64,000 nt of DNA from Zelopaecilomyces penicillatus (GCA_005765155.1 VCCP01000007.1:1071501-1135500), one strand, 5' to 3'. Shown: positions 10,873 through 22,571, counted from the stretch's first letter. Program-made: numbers and translations. The notes: a model not told the origin generated them from the letters alone.

Positions 10873-13472
10873 TTATAAAGCCGCACCTGCTGTCAACTCC
10901 GCCCCTGTCATCAACCCTTGGCTCTCTGGTCCAGTAAAGGCGAACTTGTCCATCGGAAAGTCGTCTTCTGGCGTTCGAATGCCAATGCCACTGTCGTCAT
11001 GGGCGTCAGTCGCAACTGGCTGGCCGTTGTTATTTGCCGGTGGTGGAAACGGTGCTCGGCCAGGTTGTGTTTGCGATACATTCGTCAAATTGAGATCCTC
11101 GCCGCCACTGTTGTATCGAGAATTCTGTTGGCTGGTGGCTTTGCTCATCGGCTGGGGTTGAGATTCTGAGTTGAACGCGCTGTCGGTACCTTTCTGTTTC
11201 ATGAAACCACCTTGCTCAGTAAGAAAGCAAACCATCTCATCAACCCATGTCTTCGTCACCCACCAAGATCCAAAGCTCTTGCCTTGAGCGAGAGTTAGAT
11301 CTCGCATGACAGCCGTCCCTACCCGTTCCACAGACCAAACAATGTCTGAATGGGACGCATATGGGAATTTTCCCGGGAGATTTTGGAGAAAATTAACCCA
11401 TCTCTCCAATACATTTTGTCCCGACTTTTCAACAATACCCTCGTCTTCGCTTTGCCGGCCATTTCGTGTGACAACATCGCCATATATCGTCAAACACTCA
11501 ACCTCCCACGGCACATTGGCAGGGTTCAGAAGGTCACGCATCTCAGTTACCAACAAGTCGACTAGATCATCCATTCCACGAGTTGGCACGCATTCCGCAA
11601 TCTTCCTTGTTCGTATCATGGTAATCCAATCGACATACATCTGATCGCGGTTTGCCGGATTCGATAACATATTTGCAGCGGCGTGGGCGGTGAGGTTGAC
11701 GCGCAAAGCACGATCAAGTAGAGCAGCAAAAATGGCAGCCGGGGATTCTTTGGCGGCAATTACATGGTGGGGCTGACCTTGGAATGATTCCCGAATGTGC
11801 GGCACAAGTCTTTCGGATATGTTGCGTAATGTGTCGAGCACCGGCTTAGGTACGACCTGCAGGGTGAGTCCTGACACAATCGTTATCATGCGTTGGTAAA
11901 GAGCAATGTCGCATCCTTCGATCCAAGGCGCCAGCGCGGCGTTTCCAAAAAGCTTTTGGACAGGCATAGTGAGCGTCCCTTGGAATGATGTATATAAATG
12001 GAAGAAGGTCTTTTCTCTGCAATATCGGATACATTCAACTAATGACGTGCAATGAGATCGATATAGAGCCGATAAAGACTTGGCCGCATCCGGATCTGTT
12101 CCTTGAGGCAAGTACTCTTCGATCGGAGGCAAAGTAATCAGTTCGGATTGTTCAAAAGGTTCGTCCATTGGTGGGAAAGCTAGCTCTAGAAGTGTCTTGT
12201 TTGATGTGGAGCGTATGCTGTCGATACTAGCAAGATCTGGCTGGTTATACAAACTGTGAGATCTATATGAGGAGTTGACCGTTATTGATCCAAGTCGAGG
12301 ATGAGTTGCAAGAATAGGTGACGGTAGAGCCACACGGCCAGCGGTGCTACTAGCCTGAGAAGGCGCGCTGCTTGATCCCCAAAGTCAGTAGATTCTCAAG
12401 TGCATCGCGCAAAAGAACCAACCTCATAATTTGATTAAAACTCTTGCTTTCGGGAAGGGGTCGAAGAGGTTGTGGTTGAGGATCCTTAGCCTCTGGTTGA
12501 TCCTCAACCAGAGAGAAGTTGACGTAGTGGTATTTGGATTCACCTCTGACACCAAGACGACGTGTTTTGAGACCCGGAAAGAGCACACGGACCAATTTTC
12601 CAAAGCTAGCGGGATTCAATACCGTGATCCTTTCGGTAGCACACCGTGACGCATAGTTGGCGTAAACCCGGCCACGAGGTACAGAGCCCTTGCCTTTCGA
12701 GCATACAGAGTTGATCCTGTACCACATATATATATATTAGAACCGTGTAAGTTGACAATGACACCGCATGCCTACTCACCATAACATAGCAAAAACTTGA
12801 CGTGTACGTTCTGAGTTGGGACCACGCTCATTACCGTGGAGTTCCTTGGCAACTTCTTGTAGACCTCGATGTCGGTTGGCGCCGAACAGGTGACGCATCT
12901 CAAGCTCGTTGTTCGCACTAGATCTGGTAGACTTGGTGGCGCCCACAGCACTCGCTAGGGAGTCGCCTTCATCGTTTTCGTCGCGATCAAGCATTTGGCT
13001 ATCTCCCTCTGTGAAACTTGCATTTCCTCCATATTGATCTACTGGTAGCGGATGACGGGGCATGGTGTGCTGTTGGTAAGGCATCTGGTGGCCAACAGAT
13101 GCTGTCATGTGTCCGCCGATAGGGAAGTCATGGCTCGCAGATTGCATATGGGTCGCAGCCTGCAGGATCATATTCTCAGGGGACATTTGCGAGGCTGAAG
13201 TCATGTCCTTGGTGTGACCATGATCATTTGGAATCCATTGCCCAGTATACATGCCAGAAGCTTCGGTGAATGCAGATTGGTCCATCGTGTTATGTTGGAT
13301 ATTAGCGCCATGGAGCGAGGTAGTTGAGGCACGGGACAACGGCCGCTTCCTTGACTTGGCGGCAGCGCGCACCGCTGTGGTATCTAGCGATAACAAAGAT
13401 TAGACGATCCGTAGACTTGAAAGACGATGCAAGAATAGTAGATAGAATACGCGAGAACATACCGGGCTCCAT
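10873..13472 (-). CDS. RFX1: RFX-family winged-helix transcription factor
   Basis: Four exons on the minus strand: 13472-13463, 13383-12780, 12716-12423 and 12367-10873, giving 800 residues. The RFX DNA-binding domain spans about residues 200-275 and crosses the second intron: RQVFAMLW joins INSVCSKGKGSVPRGRVY, then ASFGKLVRVLFPGLKTRRLG and RGESKYHYVNF. The rest of the C-terminal half is helical and fits the extended RFX dimerisation region. Family knowledge: fungal Rfx1/Crt1 represses ribonucleotide reductase and other damage genes until the checkpoint kinases act, and controls cell division and morphogenesis in moulds. The first coding exon is only 10 nt (encoding MEP plus one base); a start at a later Met in exon 2 is the alternative. 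The third intron uses a GTTGGT donor with CTGAC branch. An X-box-like site lies upstream. Confidence 0.92.
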
Positions 13473-14700
13473 GTCGAGAAATATCGTGATGAGAGTCAGG
13501 AAGCTTGCGAGCCTATCGAACAACAAACATTGGCCGTGGCTGGGGACACGAAACGAACACCGACAAGGCGAATCTTGCAGCCACCGAAAGTGAGCAAAAA
13601 GGGAAAGTACTTAGGAAGAAGAAAAAAGGGACAAAATCTCTTGATGCAAGGCTGCAACGGGTTCGCGAAAGCACTCCACTCGCTGTCGTGACGCGCGCGC
13701 TTGATTAGACTCGGTTTGTCGTCGGCTGCAAGTAAGTGTTGTTGTGGATGTTTTCTGTTGCGAGGCCAACGAGAACAGAGGCAAGGCACAAATCCAGACC
13801 AAACAAAAGCGAATAACAAAGTAGGTGGCTTATGTCAGCAGAAACGCGCTAGGAGAAGTACATCTGAGGGACCAAGCTTGACACGCATTCCATGAGGGGT
13901 GATTTGAAGGGAGGGGCAAAAACATCTCAGATGTCATAGCTCCAGAACAGTGCACAGATACATCAGTTGAGGGAGGATGATTGATCAATATAGTGCAATT
14001 TGCAACCTTGATATTATGACAACTTGATAAGTTGAACATGAAAAAGACCTATTCCGCCATAATAGATCAATATTCAACGAAAAACCAGTCTCCATTTCCC
14101 ATCAGTTCCATCACCATTCATCTGGTTACTTTCCCTCTGTACCTTCACGTCAACAAACCCCTCTCAAATGCCAAAACTCGCCGGAGAAGGCGCCGAATGC
14201 GACATGTTGTCCATGAGATCCGGCTTTCTCCCTACCGCGAATATCCGGCTGTTCCAGCCGCGATTACAGTCAGTGTAACTGCTGTAGAGAGGTACCCCTC
14301 CTTCACGCACAAAGCAGCAATGCTGCCAGGTAGCTTTCTTGAACACAAGACTTTATCCTCTAACATGTGACGGAGGCCCTCGGTTGGTTCTGTTTCAGAG
14401 CCCAGATCGACCTAGCACACCTCTAGTCGCTCTGTTCCCACATCATCATCATCACCAATGTCAACCCTACAACCACAACCCACTGAAGACTAAGTGAAGA
14501 TTCTATTGCTTTTTACTTTCAACCTGGTCGATTTGCCACAAGCATTTCAACTACATTTTCATCTGCACCACTCTGCCCTCATCCCGCTCCATCCGTCTGC
14601 GCCTCATCGTCGTGCGGGACACAGAAACGAGCCACCCACCTCTTCTGTCATAGTTACACATTCTTGAGCATCAGGCATCAAACATCTGCTTGTCGCCAAT
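13473..14700. other. Divergent promoter region between RFX1 and YOP1
   Basis: About 1.2 kb separating two genes that point away from each other. It includes an RFX X-box-like palindrome at 13757-13770 and a CT/CA-rich leader just before YOP1. No additional coding gene is supported. Confidence 0.55.
13757..13770 (-). promoter_or_regulatory. X-box-like RFX binding site upstream of RFX1
   Basis: The 14-mer GTTGCGAGGCCAAC keeps the two outer half-sites of the classic X-box GTTGCCATGGCAAC, matching 11 of 14 positions with the same spacing. It lies 285 bp upstream of the RFX1 ATG. Yeast CRT1/RFX1 represses its own promoter through X-boxes, so self-regulation is a reasonable inference. Confidence 0.45.
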
Positions 14701-15419
14701 ATGTCGTCCGCCCAGGAAAGAGCGCAAAACTATCTCAGCACCATCGATAAGGAGGTTCGTCATCCCGCTCCCCACTATTGCACACTTAGCAGCCGTGGTG
14801 TAGTTACTTTGTATACTGACTCACGACATCTACCTGTAGCTGTCCAAATACCCCGCGCTCAATAACCTAGAGAAGCAAATTGGTGTGCCCAAGGCTTATG
14901 CTGTCATCGGTCTCGGGGCACTTTACTTCTTTCTTATTATTTTCAACTTAGGTGGTCAGCTGCTCACCAACTTCGCTGGCTTCGTCCTTCCCGGCTACTA
15001 TTCCCTTGGTGCCCTCTTCACAAAGTCTACGGATGATGACACCCAGTGGCTGACTGTATGTTGCACCCCTCATTCTAGCATTAGTCCCTCCCATACATTT
15101 TCACTGCTAACTTTCTCTTCAGTACTGGGTTGTTTTCTCTTCTTTTACTGTTATTGAGAGTTTCTTCAACATTGTTTATTGGTTCCCCTTCTACTTTGTT
15201 TTCAAGTTCATCTTCCTTCTGTGGTTGTCGCTACCCATGTTCCGGTAAGTCAAGTCTTGCAGTCTTGTGTGACGATTTAAAAAGCTAAGTTAGAATAGTG
15301 GCGCTGAGATCATCTTCCGATCATTTATGGTCCCCACACTGGGTCGATACTTCCAAGGACCCAGCTCCACCTCATCGGGCCTGCGCTCCAAGACAGACGC
15401 TTTGGGCAAGTCTGATTAA
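14701..15419 (+). CDS. YOP1: Yop1/REEP5 reticulon-like ER-shaping protein
   Basis: Four exons: 14701-14754, 14840-15055, 15123-15244 and 15299-15419, giving 170 residues, the usual Yop1 size. Family knowledge: Yop1 (DP1/REEP5, TB2/DP1/HVA22 domain) inserts hydrophobic hairpins in the ER membrane, curves tubules together with reticulons and binds Yip1/Rab GTPases. The N-terminal part ends KYPALNNLEKQIGVPK; two hydrophobic hairpins follow (AYAVIGLGALYFFLIIF and FVLPGYYSLGALFT..., then YWVVFSSFTVIESF and FKFIFLLWLSLPMF), and the conserved end is GAEIIFRSFMVPTLGRYF. The first intron has a GTTCGT donor right after the GAG codon 18; the others are canonical. The family sequence is continuous across all joins, so the model is secure. 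Confidence 0.94.
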
Positions 15420-16550
15420 AAAGGGTCGCCTAGTTGAGCTGGACACTTGGTCGCAAACGCTTTGCATATATGCATTTCCCGGGCCAAGCCATTCTGACTA
15501 CGCCACTACTAACATAAAAACGGGGTATTGATGAAAAGGAGAATCGGATTACAAACTCTTGGAGCTTCAGCTTGGAGAGAGTTTGCTGGAGGAGCGCAGA
15601 TGCCATGGAAATTGAAAAAGTGTCTGACTAAAATGAGGAACTGCGTCAGAATGTGATTATGACTCGGATCGCCGCACGACGCCATGAGATGGACATGTTT
15701 GCTTTTTATTGCGGGCTTGAACGAAGGGGGGGCTGACTCTTTGAAAATGTAACTTGGCATGGCCTGTCTGTCAATGATCACTTGGTAATATCTAGGACAC
15801 TGTTTAACTACCTAGATAACAACTACTGGCTACTCCTCGCGCTGTCTTTAAACATCAGGCCTGATCGTTAATACTTGCTTGTGTAGAGCCCCCCATTCAA
15901 CTCCAGTAGATGCAGGGATGACTCCAATCAATATTGTGAAAGTGTACTGTACAAAGTAAGGGCAGAAATTGTCTATGTAATCAATGCCTCCTCATTCGCC
16001 CCATTTGCAAGATAGAGAGACAATGTAGCACGCATATTATTGTAAAGGACATCTCCTATGTATAAGCCTGACCGTAACTAAATATTGCAACCTGAGGAGA
16101 GCCTCAAAACTGGTTTCTTTAATGAGTGCTGTGGAGGCCTTCCACAAAGGCGCTTATAAAATGTGGACGAGATTATCAACAGCATTTGATAATATCGTGG
16201 CTGTGCAAACATTGGCTCCTAGCTGCTGCGCCTCTGTTCGCGTTAGCGATGGAAACCAACCCCTGTATCTGTATCAACCTTGACGAACGATGGCGGCATG
16301 CTAAACAGTCCTCTAACATGGAGCATACAAAACCTGACACTTGACACAATAATTCTCGGGTCAGGCACCTCCGGGGTCCAGGTGCTTTGCAAATCTCCAG
16401 ACTTTATCACAATCCATCCATCAAGGTTCATCATGATAAGACGCGACCGACGACCGGTTCAATCTTCCATATAGGCGCGTGCGTTGTCACCCGCCAACCT
16501 GTAACGTGGACAAAAAGACGATAAAAAAAGCGACCATAGCATCATTTGAC
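15420..16550. other. Intergenic region between YOP1 and MID1
   Basis: About 1.1 kb holding the YOP1 3' UTR and the MID1 promoter. I see no gene, RNA or repeat in it. Confidence 0.55.
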
Positions 16551-18514
16551 ATGCAATTGAGTCCCCTCCAATCGCGACTTGCGGCCTCGCTCGCTGCGTC
16601 GCTTTTCATTCTAGCGCTTTATCTTCTCCTCCTCTCGCCAAGCCTGGCGCTGGCCGCCGAGCTCGAATCACTACCACCTGTGTCTAACCTCACACCGTTG
16701 ACAGAGTCGCTTGAGCTCGATATCGTTTCGTTGAGTGTATACGAACCCGAATTCGCGCCACTCGAACGGAGAATTGTCGGAAGATTGCCAGCTGGAGTTG
16801 CTGCGCTGGAAAACAATGAAGTCCAGGCTTTGAATCTGAAACCGGGGACCAGCGCATGCTATATGCTTGAGAAGCGTGTCATTTTCAGCGCAAGCACGGG
16901 CAAGGATTCCCGAGATGTAGACGTTGAAGGAAGGGCGGACGAATTGGCGCCTACGAGTAACAGTGATACAGACGCAGCAAAAAAACCAAGCCAGGATATC
17001 CCCTTCAAGACAGTTTACTTATCCTCAAATACCTGTCTGCGGCCATATCGAGTTGCCTCCAGCGCGACAGCCCCCCAACAGCCTCCACAACTCAAAATAT
17101 TTGTGTCAAATTCCAGCGATATCGGCTGCGCTTTCGGAGAATCACTGGGAGTGCATTCGAAAGGCTTCGACCAAGGAGCCGTCATGTACAGCTTGAATGC
17201 CACAGGAGACTTATATATCAACATTGTCGCGCCTAACGTAACCAATGAGTTTCAAGGAGTGTATAACTTTGAGGTGGCTGCCTCGACTGATGATTACTAT
17301 CACCGCTATGAAGAGCGTAGCTCTGGTCAGTTATTGTGGATGGACAGCGATTCGAGCTCCGCACTACTCGTAACTAGGAATTTGACTACAGACGAAAACG
17401 AGTCTAAACACATGATGCAGCAGGAGCCGCCATACGAACTGTTCGTGGAAAACAAAAACACTCTGGCGATTGACGGGTTGCGGCATTCTGCCTGTGGACT
17501 TGGTCATGCCGCGCTGATTGCCTCCAAACGATTAGAAAATGGTCAATTAAACAACAACAACTTGGTCCGGACGGCGATGACTACTCGAGGTCCAGGAGGC
17601 TTACCCAAACAGCAGTTCTACTTTGAAGGGCTCAACTCAAGCTCTTTCTACACTGGAGTTCTCGTAAAGAGGGCAAACAAATCAGCCAAGTCTTCAAAAA
17701 GGCAGGTTGGGATTGGGGGTGGCGGCATCGTCTTTGCTGCTACAGACTTCCAAACATCGGCAGGTATGAGCATATAGCACGATGCCATGAGCGCGAACTA
17801 TGTATCTGACGCAAAACAGGGACGAACTGCAAGGTTGTAACCGACCTGGAATTCTGCGACGAGATACAATATGCTGCACCTGGTAACGATGAGAAGTTCA
17901 ACAATACTGTGCTGGCAAAAGTCTATGATGATTATGCCAGGATGATGTATTCGAACTTCGAAAAGGTGATGATGCAAATACCTTGCGAAGCATCTTCCAC
18001 TCGGCGATATTCCTTGACTCGGAATTGTGATGACTGCAAGGCGGCATATAAAAGATGGCTTTGCACTGTTAGCATACCACGTTGCGAGGATTTCTCACGC
18101 ACTAGTGACTTTACTATTGAGCGCAGTTTTGGGAGGCCATTTCCTAACGGAACCAAGCTTTCAGACGACTTGATACAAGAGCTGTCAAGAGGTCTGGCCA
18201 CGAATACGTCCCGAAACAGCTTCATTGATGACACGATCAATCCAGGTCCATATAAGGAAATTTTACCGTGCGATGATCTATGTTATGAGGTTGTTCAGGC
18301 ATGCCCAGCCGCTATCGGATTTACTTGTCCTCTACCACGCATGGTAAGCTTTGGTCTGAGTTATGGACAGCGAGTTGATGACAGCTCGGCGGTTTCGTGC
18401 AATTACCCAGGAGAGCCCCGGACTCGGATCAGCGCTGCCGGTGTAGTTTCACCCAGTATGATGTTTTTATCTGGGGCTCTTTGTTTCGTCGCACTGCTGG
18501 CTCTGGGATCATGA
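16551..18514 (+). CDS. MID1: Mid1, regulatory subunit of the Cch1-Mid1 calcium channel
   Basis: Two exons, 16551-17763 and 17820-18514, joined across a GTATGA...ACAG intron of 56 bp; 635 residues. The N-terminus has a signal/membrane segment (about residues 10-35, LAASLAASLFILALYLLLLS). The lumenal/extracellular part has many N-glycosylation sequons. The C-terminal cysteine-rich region contains NCDDCKAAYKRWLC, IPRCEDF and LPCDDLCYEVVQACP, typical of Mid1. A last hydrophobic segment (MMFLSGALCFVALLALG) closes the protein and could be a membrane or GPI-type signal. Family knowledge: Mid1 partners Cch1 for calcium influx under mating, cell-wall or ER stress, and affects growth and virulence in fungi. 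The start is the ATG before MQLSPLQS; the upstream codons of the same frame lack an ATG and read like leader. Confidence 0.93.
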
Positions 18515-19262
18515 TGACGCAGGCCTCTTTGGGCAAGACTACGTTGCAACGTATTTGATGATGGCGTTCTTGAAAGACTGGCAATGGTTGAGGGGTTTTC
18601 TTTGGCCGAAAAGGATGTGTGTGTTATGGCGTTTGGCTTTGTATGTGTTTGGGATTCATTGTTGTTGAAGTAGGTGACGGCGTTTGCGCACACACATGTA
18701 GTGAGTCAAATATAGACTTGCGAAATCTGCTCATATGCCAAGGATCAGATATAGAGTGGCAAACGATGCCAGTATTTGTACAAAAAAAGAGAAGGCAATT
18801 TTACACTGTCCTAGCCGGGCGCGAATGTCCAGTCACAATTCCTGCCCAATGTTGGTATTCAAGCATTCGCTCGGAACGCCACCGTCAATTCCTAAGACTG
18901 TTCCATGCAGAATAAGAGGTCTTTGTGCTTGGACTAGGCTGATGAAGACCTCACTACACGAATTGCGAGATTTCCTAGAGCCCTTTTGTCGACCTTGCTA
19001 TTTTCTTTTTAGTGAAAACTATTCGCCTGCCACAAAACGCCTCATGATTTGTTTTGAGATTCTTTGGTGATTCTGTAATCATTCACAGTGGCTTCGAGAC
19101 TGGCAATAGTCCCTATATCCAACCAAAAGGCAGGGCTCGTGTCAGCCATTTATTCTTGAGGGAAACAAATATCTTCGCAAAAGTATGGTGACCTCTCATC
19201 TTCCATGACCGCGTCATCATTTCATATATGGTACAGTGCTTTTGCAGAGGAGGCCAGCAGAA
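18515..19262. other. Convergent 3' region between MID1 and the small mitochondrial gene
   Basis: About 750 bases of presumably two 3' UTRs and spacer. No coding, RNA or repeat feature can be supported. Confidence 0.55.
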
Positions 19263-19640
19263 CTAACCGTCAGTCTTTTCACAAAGCTCGTCGGCCTCGA
19301 GCTTGTTCCAGCTCCAATAGGCGACTTGGTATGTGAAGACGGCGAGGATGAGGACTTTGGCAACAGGTCGTGTGAAGGTCTTGTAGAACTGGGTCTGGGG
19401 TTTTATGAGATTTAATCGTGTTAGTGACGCCGATGCATTTCCCTTTCCTGATGCAGAGACAAGGAAACACCAAAAGGCGATATTTGAATACATTAGGAAC
19501 ATATGAATAGAATGACGTACCGTTGGATTGGTTGGTTTGGTCGCGTTTGCATAGCTCCTCCTCGTCACCAGTCGCGGTACCGTCGTTATACGTAGGGTTG
19601 CAGCGACCGAGGAGCGCAACGGCATTATCCTCAGCGCCAT
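19263..19640 (-). CDS. Small predicted mitochondrial single-span membrane protein
   Basis: Two exons on the minus strand, 19640-19521 and 19394-19263, joined in phase 0 across a 126-bp intron (GTACGT...CCAG); 83 residues. I do not recognise the family by name. The N-terminus is basic and Ser/Thr/Arg-rich (MALRIMPLRSS..., RLVTRRSYANA), fitting a cleaved mitochondrial targeting peptide near residue 30. A hydrophobic segment follows (VAKVLILAVFTYQVAYWSW) and the end is acidic (KLEADELCEKTDG). The layout suggests an inner-membrane protein, perhaps a small respiratory-chain or assembly factor; that is inference. It is divergent from YSY6. An alternative reading through the intron would add unrelated sequence, so the spliced form is preferred. 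Confidence 0.7.
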   Translation of the reverse strand: MALRIMPLRSSVAATLRITTVPRLVTRRSYANATKPTNPTVRHSIHMFLMYSNIAFWCFLVSASGKGNASASLTRLNLIKPQTQFYKTFTRPVAKVLILAVFTYQVAYWSWNKLEADELCEKTDG

Positions 19641-20310
19641 TGCTGCTTGGCTCTTGCGTTGTGATATACGCCTTGAAGCGATTGGGGCGAGAGATGAACA
19701 AAGATGAAACAATTGAAAAGCTGCAGGCTATTTCTTGTCCTGCATTTAATGCAGTGGTTGAATCACTGCGTTCTCCCGAAATCAGGACTGGCGTTCGATA
19801 TGCGATAACATGCGATAAGAACCATGGCGGTGCTGGCCTGAGCTGTGGCGCGGCGCACAGGCGGGTAGGTACTGTTGCCACCCCGCGTTTCTTCTTTTAC
19901 CCCTGGCAAATAGCACTCACAACTCTGTAATTAGAGGACACCTTTTTAGACGGCGGCAGCTGCAGGGGTGCTGCCGGTTCCGAGCGACTAATCATGGCAA
20001 TAGTTCGACGGCCCTGATTTCTAGACGACACATGTCCATCCCCATCGCAGCACCTCGAAGCTTCGCCGTCTACGTCCCAACACGAAGCAATAAGATCTGG
20101 CCACTTTGATCCAGCCTCTGCAGCAGCATTTTGCGAATTTAAAAAGGGACGAATCTCTCATATGCTCAACAAAACGACGCAATTACAAGCTGCAAGAGCA
20201 CCAACCAACTTGCCGATCTCCCCTTTGTCGTTCTGAGTTCCTAGCTAGCTAGCCTCAAAGCAATCACATCTCCATCCAACCGAACCGCTTAGCTCCCAAC
20301 AACGACTACA
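19641..20310. other. Divergent promoter region between the mitochondrial gene and YSY6
   Basis: About 670 bases between two start codons facing away from each other. The right side is a C/A-rich leader for YSY6. A plus-strand open frame at 19523-19930 is largely the mirror of the mitochondrial gene and is not supported. Confidence 0.55.
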
Positions 20311-20766
20311 ATGGTATGCCCTAAACATTCGGTCCTTGCGCTGGCCTCTGCGTATTCCTTCCGAGGCAATCATGTCGTCTGTCTATTTCTTCCTCAAGAC
20401 TAACGGTTTACCTACCTCCGTTCTTTTCGACAATCTAGGCCCAAACTCTTGAGCAACGGCGACGCAATGCCAAGTTCGCGAAAGGCCAGGAAGCCCGCAT
20501 GGGCAAGTCAGAGGATCAGATCAAGAAGCGAGTCATTAAGGAAGCTCCCAAAGTTCCAATCTCCATGATCTGGATTGGTATGTGGTTACACGTTATTTCC
20601 CGATTGCTTTGTTCGTTCATAATGCAATGGCTATGAAGATCTACCTGCTTCTCCCTGACATTATGCTCTCCATCTAACATCTGGTTGTCTTGCTATAGTT
20701 CTTCTCGGATTTGTCATCTTCGGTGGACTCCTATTCGAGGGACTGTCTCGCTTCTTTGGACAGTAG
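20311..20766 (+). CDS. YSY6: RAMP4/SERP1-type stress-associated ER membrane protein
   Basis: Three exons: 20311-20313 (only the ATG), 20439-20577 and 20699-20766, giving 69 residues, the normal RAMP4 length. The first intron follows the start codon directly (ATG|GTATGC...TCTAG). The protein reads AQTLEQRRRNAKFAKGQEAR, then a basic KSEDQIKKR stretch, SMIWIVLLGFVIFGGLLFE as the single tail-anchored membrane span, and GLSRFFGQ at the end. Family knowledge: RAMP4/Ysy6 associates with the Sec61/Sec62-63 translocon, stabilises membrane proteins and is induced by ER stress. The gene is easily missed because no open frame longer than 60 codons covers it. Splice joins preserve the family sequence at both junctions. 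Confidence 0.9.
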
Positions 20767-21246
20767 ACGGCTCGTTGGCTGTTCAACACTGGGCTTGTTT
20801 GATCGGGCAAGAAAAAGGAGGACGGAAATGGGAGATTAGGGGGGAAAAAAGGCAAACGCGTGGCCATATACTTGTTCTTTCACGACTGTGTCTACAAACT
20901 GTGGGCACTGTTTGTACTGTCTTGGGGAGGATGGACATGGGTCCCTGAACCGACCTTTCCTCCTGTCATTGTGTAATTGTTCTGTCCATATTGTGATCCT
21001 ATTTGTTTTTAAAAGGTTTTATGTATCAGGAAAGCTGAAGGCGCAATGGTAATATATTGACACTGGACTAGACAAGGAAACTGAACCTTGTCATCATGTG
21101 TCACACTCTCTACCACCGAATCTCATGTCAAGCAGTATGTGCCAGTACCAAAAATATATCATTAAAAGGAAAGCTCATGCTGAAAAGACTGGCAATCGAG
21201 CAAAATGAACCTGGAAAGACCAAATCCTTGTCATTGCGCTGTTATC
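20767..21246. other. Convergent 3' region between YSY6 and the KNOP1-like gene
   Basis: About 480 bases holding two 3' UTRs. No further gene or repeat is visible. Confidence 0.55.
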
Positions 21247-22379
21247 TTACGCCCCCAGCCCGCGACGGCGGCCACCACTTTCCTTCAACATCATACCCGT
21301 TTCAAACTGCCGCTGAATGTCGGCCTCGGCTCGGACTGAGTCAGACGTGGTTGGACCCACGGCTTGGGTTCCTGTATTGGTGGCAATGCCAGTCTTTTTT
21401 CCCCCAAGCAGACGCAGGAATTTGTCTTGCCGAGCACATCCCCCACCGAGCCCGCCAACGTTCCATTGCTCTGCATCCGCCGGCACACCATCGTCAGTAG
21501 TAGACTCGTTTTCCTTCTTTTTATTCTTGTCTTTTCTGTTCTTCTTGTCTTTCTTGACCGCTGGTTCGTCCGCGGCAACAGCGTCCTCGCCATCCTCGCC
21601 AAATTTCCGTTTACTCTTGGACTTTTTTGATGATTTGCTCCGTATCTCTTCATCTTCTTCAAGTGAGACAGGGGCAGGCTCAGATTCTTGTGCTAAGGAT
21701 GCCGGCTCTTTCTCTATTTGCTTCTTGCCCTTCTTCTTCTCTTTATTCTCCTTGTTGCGAATTCCTTTACTCTCGATAGTCGATGGAGTAGGCGGGCTAG
21801 GGAGTCGTGTGTCGTCGGCTTCGTCGTCAGAAGAATCAGATGATGAGTTGGAAGTATCAGAATCTGACGCATCCTTTTCCGGATTAACAGGAGCCTGCTC
21901 GTACGCCCCAATGCTATGCATTAGTAACGACTCGATACAATGTTCAATTTATGCCATCAGATTACACACTATCTCACACACATTTTCTTCATTGGAAGCT
22001 TGTGCTTTGCGCATCAGTTGTTCATATTGAGCAAGTGCCTTTCTGGATTTAACCAAGAGCCGTTCACTTTCAGCCTTGAGCTTCTGCGACTTGAGTAGGA
22101 GACGCCCGCGCCTCCTCAGAGCCTTCTTCTCGGCTTTTTGTTTGGCATCGGCAGAATTCTCCTTTGTCTTGTCCTTGCGACTGTATGATCTTGTCTGTCG
22201 CTGCTCATTGAGTTTTTGTGCAATCGCCGCTGTAGTAAAAGGTCACGAAAGGTCAGAAGAACTTCCCGAACAAAGAATTCGTCACAGGTGGAAGCAAGGA
22301 AAACCGCATGGATATGTTTTGTCGTACCTCTTTCCTCTGCAGTGCCGGTGGCAGTTGAGGCTTTCGCTTTTGAAGGCAT
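21247..22379 (-). CDS. Lysine-rich nuclear protein with SMAP-type C-terminal domain (KNOP1-like)
   Basis: Three exons on the minus strand: 22379-22328, 22229-21980 and 21913-21247; 322 residues. The body is strongly charged: a basic coiled-coil-like part (QKLNEQRQTRSYSRKDKTK ... KKALRRRGRLLLKSQKLKAE), then acidic Ser/Asp runs (DSDTSNSSSDSSDDEADD) and Lys-rich tracts. Near the end QWNVGGLGGGCARQDKFLRL with LLGGKKTG matches the small-acidic-protein-like (SMAP) domain of KNOP1-type nucleolar proteins, where W...G...R..KFLRLLG is conserved. A nucleolar role is inferred. The second intron needs a GTGTGA donor and the TACTAATGCATAG acceptor to keep frame, giving NVIGAY at the join. Function beyond that is unknown. 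Confidence 0.78.
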
Positions 22380-22571
22380 GATGTAAAATGGCGCTGACAG
22401 GCCAGAGAAGGGCAGGCCTGAGATGTCTCAATACAATTACTAATGGATTGTGATGATCGAACACAATATTAATAAATAAGGCAGGGCCGCGCGATGCGAT
22501 GTGATGCAGAAAAGAAATGCCTGGGAAAGTGACGGGTCGGAAGCAGCTGTTCAACCCTTTGCGCTGAATCG

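Noticed and set aside
21317..22030. 237-codon plus-strand open frame rich in Ser/Phe
   Set aside because: It is the mirror of the Lys/Asp-rich KNOP1-like gene; its Ser-, Phe- and Leu-rich composition is what the opposite strand of such codons produces.
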